Shown: piece after piece, positions 42,188 through 50,302 of the stretch
Numbering within the stretch: position 1 is the stretch's first letter
How the letters are laid out: every line of letters begins with the position of its first letter
Assembly (NCBI RefSeq): GCF_016734815.1
Contig: NZ_JAERQF010000015.1
Span: 47,769 to 111,768, forward strand
Source: Hymenobacter rubidus
Lineage (GTDB): Bacteria; Bacteroidota; Bacteroidia; Cytophagales; Hymenobacteraceae
DNA length: 64,000 bases
Direction of reading: 5' to 3'
Made by a program: the position numbers and the translations under genes
Notes under the pieces: generated by a model
Told to the model about the DNA's origin: nothing
The model's database searches: none
What the model saw: only the letters and a program-made list of their open reading frames with translations

Positions 42188-44719
42188 TTATTGCGCCGTT
42201 AGGTCGTAGGACTGCCCGGCCTGGGTGGCCAAATCGTAGAGCGTGGAAGCGGCCAGCTTAGGTTTGGCAGCGGTGGTTTTGGCCGAAATGAGCGGCGCTT
42301 TCACGGGCAGAATTTGGTAGAACGGGTTGGGATTGTCGCCCTGCGCGGCCGTGAGCCGGGTTTTGCCGGTGGCTTTGAGGGGGCTGTGCAGGCGCACCCG
42401 GCAGTTGCCGCCGAGGCGGGAGGTGATGTGCAGGCGGGTGACGCGGCCTTGGTCCCAGGCCAGGTCCACCACGTAGCCGCCGCGGGCCACCAGGCCTTTT
42501 ACTTCGCCCGTGGGCCAGGCATCGGGCAGGGCCGGCAGGATGTCGATGGCCCCGTCGTAGCTCTGCACGAATAGCTCGGCCAGGCCCGAGGTGCAGCCGA
42601 AGTTGCCGTCAATCTGGAAGGGCGGGTGGGCGTCGAGCAGGTTGGGGTAGGTGCCGCCGCCGGTGGCTTCGTTCACCTTCTCCACGGTGCCGGGCAGCAG
42701 GCGCAGCTGGTTGGTGAGCAGCTTATACGCGTGGTTGCCATCCTGCATCCGCGCCCAGAAATTCACCTTCCAGCCCATCGACCAGCCCGTGGAAATGTCG
42801 CCCCGCTCGGTGAGCGTGACGCGGGCGGCCTCGAACAATTCTGGGGTATGGTAGGGCGAAATCTGCCCGCTCGGGAACAGGCCGTAGAGGTGCGAAATGT
42901 GGCGGTGCGTGCCCCTGGGGTTGTCGAGGTCCTGCAGCCACTCCTGTACCTGCCCGTACTGGCCAATCTGCATGGGGGCCAGCCGCGCCCGCATGATGCA
43001 CAGCGTATCGGCAAAGGCCTTATCGGTCCCCAGCAGCTCGGCGGCGCGGATGGTTTTGGAAAACAGGTCCGTCACCAGCTGGTTGTCCATGGTGGTGCCG
43101 GCCACGATGCTGATTTTGGTGTTGTCAACTTGGTAAGAGTTTTCGGGCGACATCGATGGACTCACCACCAGCCACTTGTGGGTGGGCTCCTCCTGTAAGG
43201 CATCCACGTAGTAGGTGGCCGCGCCCTTCAGCACGGGGTAGTATTCGCGCAGAAAAGCCTGGTCGCCGGTGAACTGGTAATGGTCCCAGAGGTGCTGTGA
43301 GAGCCAGGCCCCGCCCATCGGCCAGAGGCCGTAGTTGGGCTTATCCACCTGCCCGGTGATGCGCCAGATGTCGGTGTTGTGATGCATCACCCAGCCGCGG
43401 GCGCCGTACATGGTGCGCGCGCTCTGCTGGCCGGTTACGCTCAGGTCTTTGAGCATGCTGAACAGCGGCTGGTGCATCTCGGTCAGGTTGGTGGGCTCGG
43501 CGGGCCAGTAGTTCATTTCCGTGTTGATGTTCACGGTATACTTGCTGTCCCAGGGGCCTTTCAGCTTGTCGTTCCAGATGCCTTGCAGGTTGGCCGGCTG
43601 CCCGCCCGGCTGCGAGCAGCTGATGAGCAGGTAACGGCCGTACTGGAAGTATAGCGCCGCCAGGGCGGGGTCCTGGCCGTTGGCGAAGTTGGCCAGGCGC
43701 ACGTCGGTGGGCTTTTGGGCGGCGGTTGTCACGCCCAGGCTCAGGCTCACGCGGTTGAAATAGTGCTGGTAGGCCGCCACGTGCGCCGCCCGGGCGGGCT
43801 CGTAGGGCTTGCCCACGGCCTGGGCCAGGTAGGCGCTGGCCCGCTGGGCGGCATCGCCGCTCACGTCGTGGTAGTTGATGAAATTGGTGCCGATGGAAAT
43901 GTAGAGCGTGGCGCTGGTGGCGTGCTCGATGCGCAGGCCCTGCGGCTCGGCTAGCACCTTGCCGCCCTCGGCCACCACTTGCACGCGGGTCTGGAACTTG
44001 ATTTGGCCGGGCTGGCCTTCGTGCTCGTTGCCGCTACCGTCCAGAATGAGCTGGTTGTTCTCGGTGCGCAGGGTGGATTTCACCAGCGTTTCTTCGCTAA
44101 GCTGGCAGTCGATGTGGCCCGGCTTGCTGGCCGTGAGGCGCACCACCATCACTTGGTCGGGCAGCGAGCTGAACATTTCGCGCTGGTAGCGCACGCCGTC
44201 CAGCTGGTAGCTCACCGAGGCCACGGCGCGGCGAATGTCCAGGTCGCGGTAGTAGCTGGTGGCTTTTTCGTGGCCGGGGAAGGTGAGGTAAAGGTTGGCG
44301 GCCATCTGGTAGGGCATGCCGCTGTTGCCTTGCGGCAGCATCTTTTCCTGGGCTAGGGCCTGGGCTTCCACCTGCTGGCCGGCTTTCAGTTGCTCGCGCA
44401 GCTGCCGGATGACGGGCAGCGCATCGGGTTTCACGTTGTTGTTCGGGCCGCCGGCCCAGATGGTCGACTCGTTCAGCTGTAGCCGCTCGCGCTCGGGCGT
44501 GCCGAAGACCATCGCGCCCAGCCGGCCGTTGCCGACGGGCAGGGCCTCGTTCCAGTTGGCGGCCGGGTGGTCGTACCAGAGCTTGAGCGGCGTGACCGGC
44601 GTGACCGTGGCAGCGCTAGGCAAGGCTGCTACCGAAGCCAATAGGGCCAGGCCGACGCCCAAGCTGACGGATAGGCGGTTGAATGCTTTGAGGCGCATGG
44701 GCATTGCTTTCATCAGCAA
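42188..44719 (-). CDS. Glycoside hydrolase family 95 (alpha-L-fucosidase or alpha-L-galactosidase)
   Basis: Protein of 843 residues with a signal peptide (about 18-38, GVGLALLASVAALPSAA). GH95 marks: ALPVGNGRLGAMVFG and LQLNESTIWAGGPN at the N-terminal beta domain; INTEMNYWPAEPTNLTEMHQP, HHNTDIWR and MGGAWLSQHLWDHYQF in the (alpha/alpha)6 barrel; and HPPFQIDGNFGCTSGLAELF with the catalytic-site Asn/Asp region. GH95 inverting enzymes cut terminal alpha-1,2-linked L-fucose or L-galactose. In pectin these occur on rhamnogalacturonan-II and on xyloglucan side chains. It is followed within 6 bases by the esterase gene. Confidence 0.9.
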   Translation of the reverse strand: MLMKAMPMRLKAFNRLSVSLGVGLALLASVAALPSAATVTPVTPLKLWYDHPAANWNEALPVGNGRLGAMVFGTPERERLQLNESTIWAGGPNNNVKPDALPVIRQLREQLKAGQQVEAQALAQEKMLPQGNSGMPYQMAANLYLTFPGHEKATSYYRDLDIRRAVASVSYQLDGVRYQREMFSSLPDQVMVVRLTASKPGHIDCQLSEETLVKSTLRTENNQLILDGSGNEHEGQPGQIKFQTRVQVVAEGGKVLAEPQGLRIEHATSATLYISIGTNFINYHDVSGDAAQRASAYLAQAVGKPYEPARAAHVAAYQHYFNRVSLSLGVTTAAQKPTDVRLANFANGQDPALAALYFQYGRYLLISCSQPGGQPANLQGIWNDKLKGPWDSKYTVNINTEMNYWPAEPTNLTEMHQPLFSMLKDLSVTGQQSARTMYGARGWVMHHNTDIWRITGQVDKPNYGLWPMGGAWLSQHLWDHYQFTGDQAFLREYYPVLKGAATYYVDALQEEPTHKWLVVSPSMSPENSYQVDNTKISIVAGTTMDNQLVTDLFSKTIRAAELLGTDKAFADTLCIMRARLAPMQIGQYGQVQEWLQDLDNPRGTHRHISHLYGLFPSGQISPYHTPELFEAARVTLTERGDISTGWSMGWKVNFWARMQDGNHAYKLLTNQLRLLPGTVEKVNEATGGGTYPNLLDAHPPFQIDGNFGCTSGLAELFVQSYDGAIDILPALPDAWPTGEVKGLVARGGYVVDLAWDQGRVTRLHITSRLGGNCRVRLHSPLKATGKTRLTAAQGDNPNPFYQILPVKAPLISAKTTAAKPKLAASTLYDLATQAGQSYDLTAQ

Positions 44720-44870
44720 GGAAGGGTACTTGAGAAGTCAGGGGCACTGTAAACAACGGTGGGCAACCCCGCCCGATGCTCACTCACAAAGCACCGAGTT
44801 GGAGTTGCCCGAACAGGCTGCATTTGGACTCCCACCCGAATGCAGTGAGCTGTTCATGTCGTGTCCGGCT

Positions 44871-46709
44871 TTAGTAGCCGAAGTTTTGCTTCAGTCCCGG
44901 GCTGGTATCCAGGATGCTTTGGGAATAAGGAAACAACTCATCTCCTGTGTTGGGCACGTAGAAGGTGGCCACCCCATCGGCCGTGCTCTGGTTGACGGCC
45001 GCGCGCCAGCTCACGCGCTTGGCCGCGTAGACGACCCCGCCCGTCGTGACGTTGAACGTTGTGGCCGTGCTCGGTGCAGGGCGGTACAGCGAGCGGGCAT
45101 AGCGCAAATCCTCAGTGCCAATGGTGTACTCGTACAGGTACTGCGGCACGTTGGCGTAGGGCCCGGTGCCCGCACCGAAGGCCAGCAGGTTGGCTTTGGC
45201 CTCGGCAATTTTGGTAGCCAGCAGGTTCCAACGAATCAGGTCGTATTTGCGGATGCCTTCGCCCCCGAATTCCAACAGACGCTCTTTGGTGAGCGTGGTG
45301 AAGAAAGCGGCCTGGGTGCCGACCTGCGCAGCGGGCAGCGCCTGGTAGCGGCCAGCCGGGAAAGCGCGGCGGCGCACCTCCTCCAGTGCCTGCACGGCAG
45401 TGGTGCCATTGTAGGGCGCGGCGGGACCAGCCAGTTCGTTTTGGGCTTCGGCAAACATCAGCAGCACGTCGGCAAAGCGCACCACGGGCCAGTTCATGCC
45501 CAGGTTTTGGGTAGTGCCCGACAGCAGCGGCACACGCCAGTCGCGGCGCCATTTGCCGTCGTAGATGCCGTTGGCCGGTACGCTGACCAGCGTGTTCGGG
45601 GCCGCATCCACGGAGCGGTACAGCGTGCAGGTGATGTCGCGGCGTGTATCGGTCGAGTCGAAGCTGTAGAAGTACGTGGGTAGCAAGATGATGCCCCCGC
45701 CCGACTGCCCCCAGCGCGACTGCGCCGAGAAGCGGGGGCCGTTGTTGTAGCCCAGCTTGCTGTCCGACGCCGCCGAGCCGGAACCCATGGCAATTTCGAA
45801 CATGATTTCGCCGTACTGCGTGTCGAATTTCAGCTCGTTGATGTTGCGCCAGATGCGCTCAAAGCTGGGGTTGAGCGTGTGATAGGTGCGGTTTTGCATC
45901 AACGTGTCGCATTCGGCGCGCGCTATTTCGTAGAACTTCAGGTAGTCGGTGGGGCGCTCCGAGGCCCCGGTTTCCGAATTGGTGCGGTAGCCGCCGCGGT
46001 AGAGCGCAACGCGCGCCCGCAACGCTTTGGCGGCCCCTTTTGTGAACCGCTCGTAGGCGTTGTAGTCGGCCTGAGTGCGCCACGGCAGGTAGCGCGAGGC
46101 CTGGGCCAGGTCGGCCAGCAGCTGGCTGTAGATGACGTTGCGGTCGGTGTTGAGCAGTATCACGTCGCCGCTGGTGGGGGTGGGGCCGAAGCGGGCCGGC
46201 ACGTCGCCCCAGTGGCGGGCCAGTTCCAGGAAGTACAGCGACCGCACGCACAAGGCCTCGCCCAACATGCGGCGCAGCGTCTGCTTCTCCTGCGGGGTTC
46301 CGTTGGTGTAGAGGGCCATTTTGGGAATCTCGTCGATGCAGATGCTGGCCCGCTCCACGCCCTGGTACATGGTGGTGTACTGATTCACGATGCCGGTGGT
46401 GCCGCGCGTCATGCGGTAGCGGTTCACGTCGCGGCCGCCACCGTCGGGGGCGCCGGGGCGGTTCTGGCCCTCGTCGGTGTCGTAGCCGAAGCCCGCAAAG
46501 GCCACGCCGTAGCCACTGTCGCCGGAGAGGGGGTCGTACGCGCCAATCAGGGTGCTGTTCACGTTGGCGATGCTGCTAAACGTAGCTTCGCTGGTATAGG
46601 TCGAGGCCGGCAAAGCGTCGAGATAGTCTTTGCAGGAAAACGTGCCGAAGAGGCAGGCTGCTACGGCCACAGCCAGGGCCGGACGAAGAATAAAACGTTT
46701 CATGGTCAA
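44871..46709 (-). CDS. SusD/RagB-family outer-membrane glycan-binding lipoprotein
   Basis: Protein of 612 residues. The lipoprotein signal ends at FGTFSCKD (Cys26). The SusD fold is shown by the N-terminal LDALPASTYTSEATFSS, the TPR region (TTMYQGVERASICIDEIPKM, LGEALCVRSLYFLELARHWGDVP), WPVVRFADVLLMFAEAQNELAG and LTKERLLEFGGEGIRKYDLIRW. It forms the lid of the SusC channel and binds the polysaccharide at the cell surface. It starts 18 bases after the SusC stop, as in most such pairs. No SusE/F-type surface-binding protein follows. Confidence 0.95.
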   Translation of the reverse strand: MTMKRFILRPALAVAVAACLFGTFSCKDYLDALPASTYTSEATFSSIANVNSTLIGAYDPLSGDSGYGVAFAGFGYDTDEGQNRPGAPDGGGRDVNRYRMTRGTTGIVNQYTTMYQGVERASICIDEIPKMALYTNGTPQEKQTLRRMLGEALCVRSLYFLELARHWGDVPARFGPTPTSGDVILLNTDRNVIYSQLLADLAQASRYLPWRTQADYNAYERFTKGAAKALRARVALYRGGYRTNSETGASERPTDYLKFYEIARAECDTLMQNRTYHTLNPSFERIWRNINELKFDTQYGEIMFEIAMGSGSAASDSKLGYNNGPRFSAQSRWGQSGGGIILLPTYFYSFDSTDTRRDITCTLYRSVDAAPNTLVSVPANGIYDGKWRRDWRVPLLSGTTQNLGMNWPVVRFADVLLMFAEAQNELAGPAAPYNGTTAVQALEEVRRRAFPAGRYQALPAAQVGTQAAFFTTLTKERLLEFGGEGIRKYDLIRWNLLATKIAEAKANLLAFGAGTGPYANVPQYLYEYTIGTEDLRYARSLYRPAPSTATTFNVTTGGVVYAAKRVSWRAAVNQSTADGVATFYVPNTGDELFPYSQSILDTSPGLKQNFGY

Positions 46710-46727
46710 AAGCGAGTGGGGTGGGAA

Positions 46728-49700
46728 TTAGAGGGTCAGGTTAAGCCCGAAGAGGAAGGCCTTGCTGCGCGGGTAGGCCGCGTAATCGACACCGGGCGTG
46801 AGCGGCGTGCCGCGCCGGGTGTTCACCTCCGGGTCATACCCGGAGTAGTTGGTCAGGGTGTACACGTTGTTGAGCGTGGCGTAGAAGCGCAACGACTGCA
46901 CTTTGGCCCGCTGGGTCAGCTTTTTGGGCAGCGTGTATCCCAGCGTGATGTTGTTGATGCGCAGGAAGGAACCGTCCTCGATGGCCCACGAGTGCAGCAG
47001 GTAGCGGCCGCGGGTGGGGGCCCATATCTGGGCGTCCTTGTTCAGCTCGCGCAGCTGGTTGGGGTCGGTCACCACTTTGCCTTCGCTGTTGATGCTGCGC
47101 CACCGGTCACGCATGATGCCCAGCACGTTCTGGTTGGCCAGGTAGGCGCTGGTGTACTCAATGCGGTTGGCGTTGTAGATGTCGTTGCCGTACACGAAGT
47201 TCACGAACACGCTGGCGTCAAATCCTTTGTACGCCAGCTGCTGGTTCAGGCCGCCCGTGAACTTGGGGTTGGAGTTGCCAATCACGGTGCGGTCGTCGGT
47301 GTTCACCACGCCATCGCCGTTGATGTCCTTAAACTTCATCTGCCCGGGCTCCGGGGTAGCCACGGCGCTGTTGCTCGGCACGTCACTTTTTAGCACGTAG
47401 CTCCAGCTGCCGTTGGCCGCCTGGGTGAAGTTGAAGTCATCGACGGTGTAGAAGCCCTTGCGGCCGTTGTCGAAATCGGTGATGTAGCCGTACATCTGGC
47501 CCACCGGCTGGCCAGGGGCCACGAAGTAGTCGGTACCGGTGTCGCTGGTCCAGGCCGAGTTGATGCCCGGCAGGTAGGGCTGGCCGCCCAGGCTTTCAAT
47601 TTTGTTGCGGTTGAAGGCCACGTTGCCCGTAATCGTCCAAGTTAAGTTCTCCGTGCGGACGGCCGTGCCGGTCAGCTGCAGCTCCAGGCCGCGGTTGCTG
47701 GTTTCGCCGATGTTGCGCTGCTGCGAGGTGTAGCCCGTGTAGCTCGGAATGGGTTGGGGCAGCAGCAGGTCGCTTGTGGTGTTGTAGTACAGGTCGGCGG
47801 TGAACTGCACCCGGCTGTCGAAGAGCGACAGGTCCAGGCCCAGGTTGCGCGAATGGGTGTTTTCCCACTTCAAAGAGCTGTTGGGCAGCGCAGGAGAAGC
47901 CAACCCGGGAACGCGGCCGTCATACTCGGAATATTCCACGCCGCTGGGGCTGAAGGTTCGCACGAACAGGGCATTGGCAATGCGGTTGTTGCCGACCACC
48001 CCGTAGCTCAGGCGCAGCTTCAGGTCGTTTATGGGCGTGAACGACTTCATGAATTCCTCGCGAGAGAGGCGCCACGCGACCGAAGCCGACGGGTATTGGC
48101 TCCATTGCTTGCCCGGCGCAAACTTGTTCGAGCCATCGTCCCGGAACGAGGCCGTGAACAGGTACTTGTCGTCGAAGCTGTAGTTGACGCGCCCGAAGAA
48201 CGACAGCAGGCGGTTAGGGGTTTCGCTCGTATTGGGCGCCGCCTGAATGTAGCCGGCGGGCGCCTGGGCCTGGTTGAAGCTCGAAAACGCGCTTTCCGGC
48301 GTAATGTCCGTGGGCAGGTAGGCCGTGCTGATGTTGAGCGTGGTGGCCTGGGTGTAGTACACTTCCTGGCCCAGCAGCGCGTCCACGTGGTGCCGCTTGT
48401 TAAAGTTGGTGTTGTAGCTCAGTACGTTCGAGTTGTTGAGGGTCAGCTGCTGGCCGGTGCTGAGCGCGGCCGTCGGCTTGCCGCCCAACTGGCGCGCGGC
48501 GCTGGAGTTCTTGTTGTTGAAGCTCTCGCCGCGGGTGTTGAGGTAGTCCACGCCCGCCGTCGTGCGGAACGACAACGTTTTGGTGAAGTTATAGTTGACG
48601 TAAGCCGAGGTGTTGGCCAGGCGGCTTTTGGTGTTGCGGTATTCGGCCTCGGCCACCACCACGGGGTTTATCAGGCCGCTGGTGCCGCCGCTCAGGATGT
48701 AGTATTCCTCATCAGGCTCGGTGGGGTCAATGGCGGTACCCTTACCCAGGTTGTTGGTGAAGGGACGGTATTGCACCGAGTTGCGCAGGCGCGACGAGCT
48801 GCCCAGCCCGCCGCTGGAGGTGCCGGCCCCCACCGTGGCCTGGTCGTTGGCGCGCACGTTGAAGCCGATGCGCAGCTTGTCGCTGGCTTTGTGGTCGAAG
48901 CGAAAGCTCAGTAGCTTGCGCTCGTAGTCGGACTGCACCTGAATGCCCTGCTCGCGGTTCGAGGTCAAACTCAGCGAGAAGGTGCTGCCCTTGCCTCCGC
49001 CCGACACCGTCACGTTGTGGGTTTGCTGAAACGCGTTGCGCCCGAATACTTCCTGCTGCCAGTCGGTGAAGGGCGACTGCCGGGCCAGCGCCAGTGTGTC
49101 GCCGGTAAAGTTGCGCGAGCCGTAGGCGTTGCGGAAGGTGGTGAGGTCGCCGCTGCTACGGGCCGCGCGCTCGTACTGGAAATCCAGGTATTCGCCGGGC
49201 TTGAGCACGTCCAGCGTTTTCACAATGCGACGGAAACCCGCAAAGCCGTTGTAAGTCACCGCGGTGCGGCCTTCAATCCCCCTTTTGGTGGTGATGATGA
49301 CCACGCCATTGCCGCCCCGGGCGCCGTAGATGGACGTAGCGGCCGCGTCCTTCAGCACGTCGACCGAGGCAATGTCCTGGGGCGAGATGACCGACAGCGC
49401 GTTCTCAATCTGGATGCCGTCCACCACGTACAGCGGCGAGTTGTCCTGGGTAATGGAGTTGCCGCCGCGCACCAGAATGCGGAAGTCGGAGCCCGGCTGG
49501 CCTTCCGAGGTGGTAATCTGCACGCCAGCCAAGCGTCCGGTCAAGGCTTCGGCCGAGGAGTTGGCCGGAATGTCCTTAATCTGCTTGGCATTCACCGACG
49601 ACACCGAGCCGGTCAGGGCCTCGCGGGGTACTTCCTGGTAGCCGATGACGACGACGTCGTCCAAGGCTTTGGTTTCGGGGGCCAGTTTCACCTGCACACT

Positions 49701-49979
49701 CGTTTGGTCGGGGCCCACCGTCACGTCCTGCGCGGTAAAGCCAATGGAGCTGATGCGCAATTCCACTGGACCCGTCGTGCCGGCTTTCAGGGGCAGGCTG
49801 AACCGGCCTTCGGCGTCGGTGCTGGCCCCGATGGTGGTGCCCTTTAGCACCACCGTTGCCCCCGGCAGGGTTTCGTTACGCTCCGTAGAGGTTACGGTTC
49901 CCTGGATGGTTCGGGCTTGCTGGGCCTGCACCACCACGGCAGGGCACATGGCCATGCTAAGGAGTAAATACTTATTCAT
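46728..49979 (-). CDS. SusC/RagA-family TonB-dependent oligosaccharide transporter
   Basis: Protein of 1083 residues. The signal peptide ends at VVVQAQQ (about residue 20). A carboxypeptidase-regulatory-like domain follows (GTVTSTERNETLPGATVVLKG, about 25-110), then the plug domain with DDVVVIGYQEVPREALTGSV, the SusC signature SGVQ-type RLAGVQITTSEGQPGSD and VDGIQIEN, and the 22-strand barrel ending in KAFLFGLNLTL. It imports pectin oligosaccharides using TonB energy. It has no STN domain, so regulation through an ECF sigma/anti-sigma pair is unlikely (family knowledge). I see no clean promoter in the 50 bases upstream. Confidence 0.95.
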   Translation of the reverse strand: MNKYLLLSMAMCPAVVVQAQQARTIQGTVTSTERNETLPGATVVLKGTTIGASTDAEGRFSLPLKAGTTGPVELRISSIGFTAQDVTVGPDQTSVQVKLAPETKALDDVVVIGYQEVPREALTGSVSSVNAKQIKDIPANSSAEALTGRLAGVQITTSEGQPGSDFRILVRGGNSITQDNSPLYVVDGIQIENALSVISPQDIASVDVLKDAAATSIYGARGGNGVVIITTKRGIEGRTAVTYNGFAGFRRIVKTLDVLKPGEYLDFQYERAARSSGDLTTFRNAYGSRNFTGDTLALARQSPFTDWQQEVFGRNAFQQTHNVTVSGGGKGSTFSLSLTSNREQGIQVQSDYERKLLSFRFDHKASDKLRIGFNVRANDQATVGAGTSSGGLGSSSRLRNSVQYRPFTNNLGKGTAIDPTEPDEEYYILSGGTSGLINPVVVAEAEYRNTKSRLANTSAYVNYNFTKTLSFRTTAGVDYLNTRGESFNNKNSSAARQLGGKPTAALSTGQQLTLNNSNVLSYNTNFNKRHHVDALLGQEVYYTQATTLNISTAYLPTDITPESAFSSFNQAQAPAGYIQAAPNTSETPNRLLSFFGRVNYSFDDKYLFTASFRDDGSNKFAPGKQWSQYPSASVAWRLSREEFMKSFTPINDLKLRLSYGVVGNNRIANALFVRTFSPSGVEYSEYDGRVPGLASPALPNSSLKWENTHSRNLGLDLSLFDSRVQFTADLYYNTTSDLLLPQPIPSYTGYTSQQRNIGETSNRGLELQLTGTAVRTENLTWTITGNVAFNRNKIESLGGQPYLPGINSAWTSDTGTDYFVAPGQPVGQMYGYITDFDNGRKGFYTVDDFNFTQAANGSWSYVLKSDVPSNSAVATPEPGQMKFKDINGDGVVNTDDRTVIGNSNPKFTGGLNQQLAYKGFDASVFVNFVYGNDIYNANRIEYTSAYLANQNVLGIMRDRWRSINSEGKVVTDPNQLRELNKDAQIWAPTRGRYLLHSWAIEDGSFLRINNITLGYTLPKKLTQRAKVQSLRFYATLNNVYTLTNYSGYDPEVNTRRGTPLTPGVDYAAYPRSKAFLFGLNLTL

Positions 49980-50031
49980 TTCAAAATAAAGTTGAGGTGG
50001 GAATTCGCTTGGTATTCAGCTCCGCATTTCT

Positions 50032-50292
50032 TCAAATCGTTGGGACGAATTGTGCATGAGGTTTAATAGGTGATGATGCGGGCACCGCGAATTGCGGGCT
50101 GCCGCTGCTGTGGCGCACCAGGTACCGCCCGGCCGCGAGGCGGCTGAGGCTGAGCGTGGTTTGCTGCGTGCCAGGCGCACAGGCCACCGAAGCCGCTATA
50201 AGCAAAGTGCCGGGTGGGATTGAACAAGTAGTTGGCCTTGTGGGGGCGCAACAAACCAGACCACCCGCCGAACGGATGGCCTGATTGGTCAT
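50032..50292 (-). pseudogene. Frameshifted remnant of a T9SS sorting domain
   Basis: The 323-base gap between the SusC and CE8-T9SS genes is not empty. One frame reads APGTQQTTLSLSRLAAGRYL, closely matching the end of the adjacent pectinesterase (VAGSQQTSLDLNGLAAGHYL). A second frame a little upstream reads ANYLFNPTRHFAYS, recalling the YPNP start of such domains. The two pieces are in different frames, so this is a decayed sorting domain, probably from a duplicated or deleted T9SS cargo gene. An 86-codon open frame spans it but has no signal peptide. Confidence 0.65.
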
Positions 50293-50302
50293 CCCACGCG
50301 TG

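Noticed and set aside
44720..44870. An imperfect GAACAG...CTGTTC hairpin after the SusD gene
   Set aside because: The stem is interrupted by several mismatches and lacks a T tract; not convincing as a terminator.
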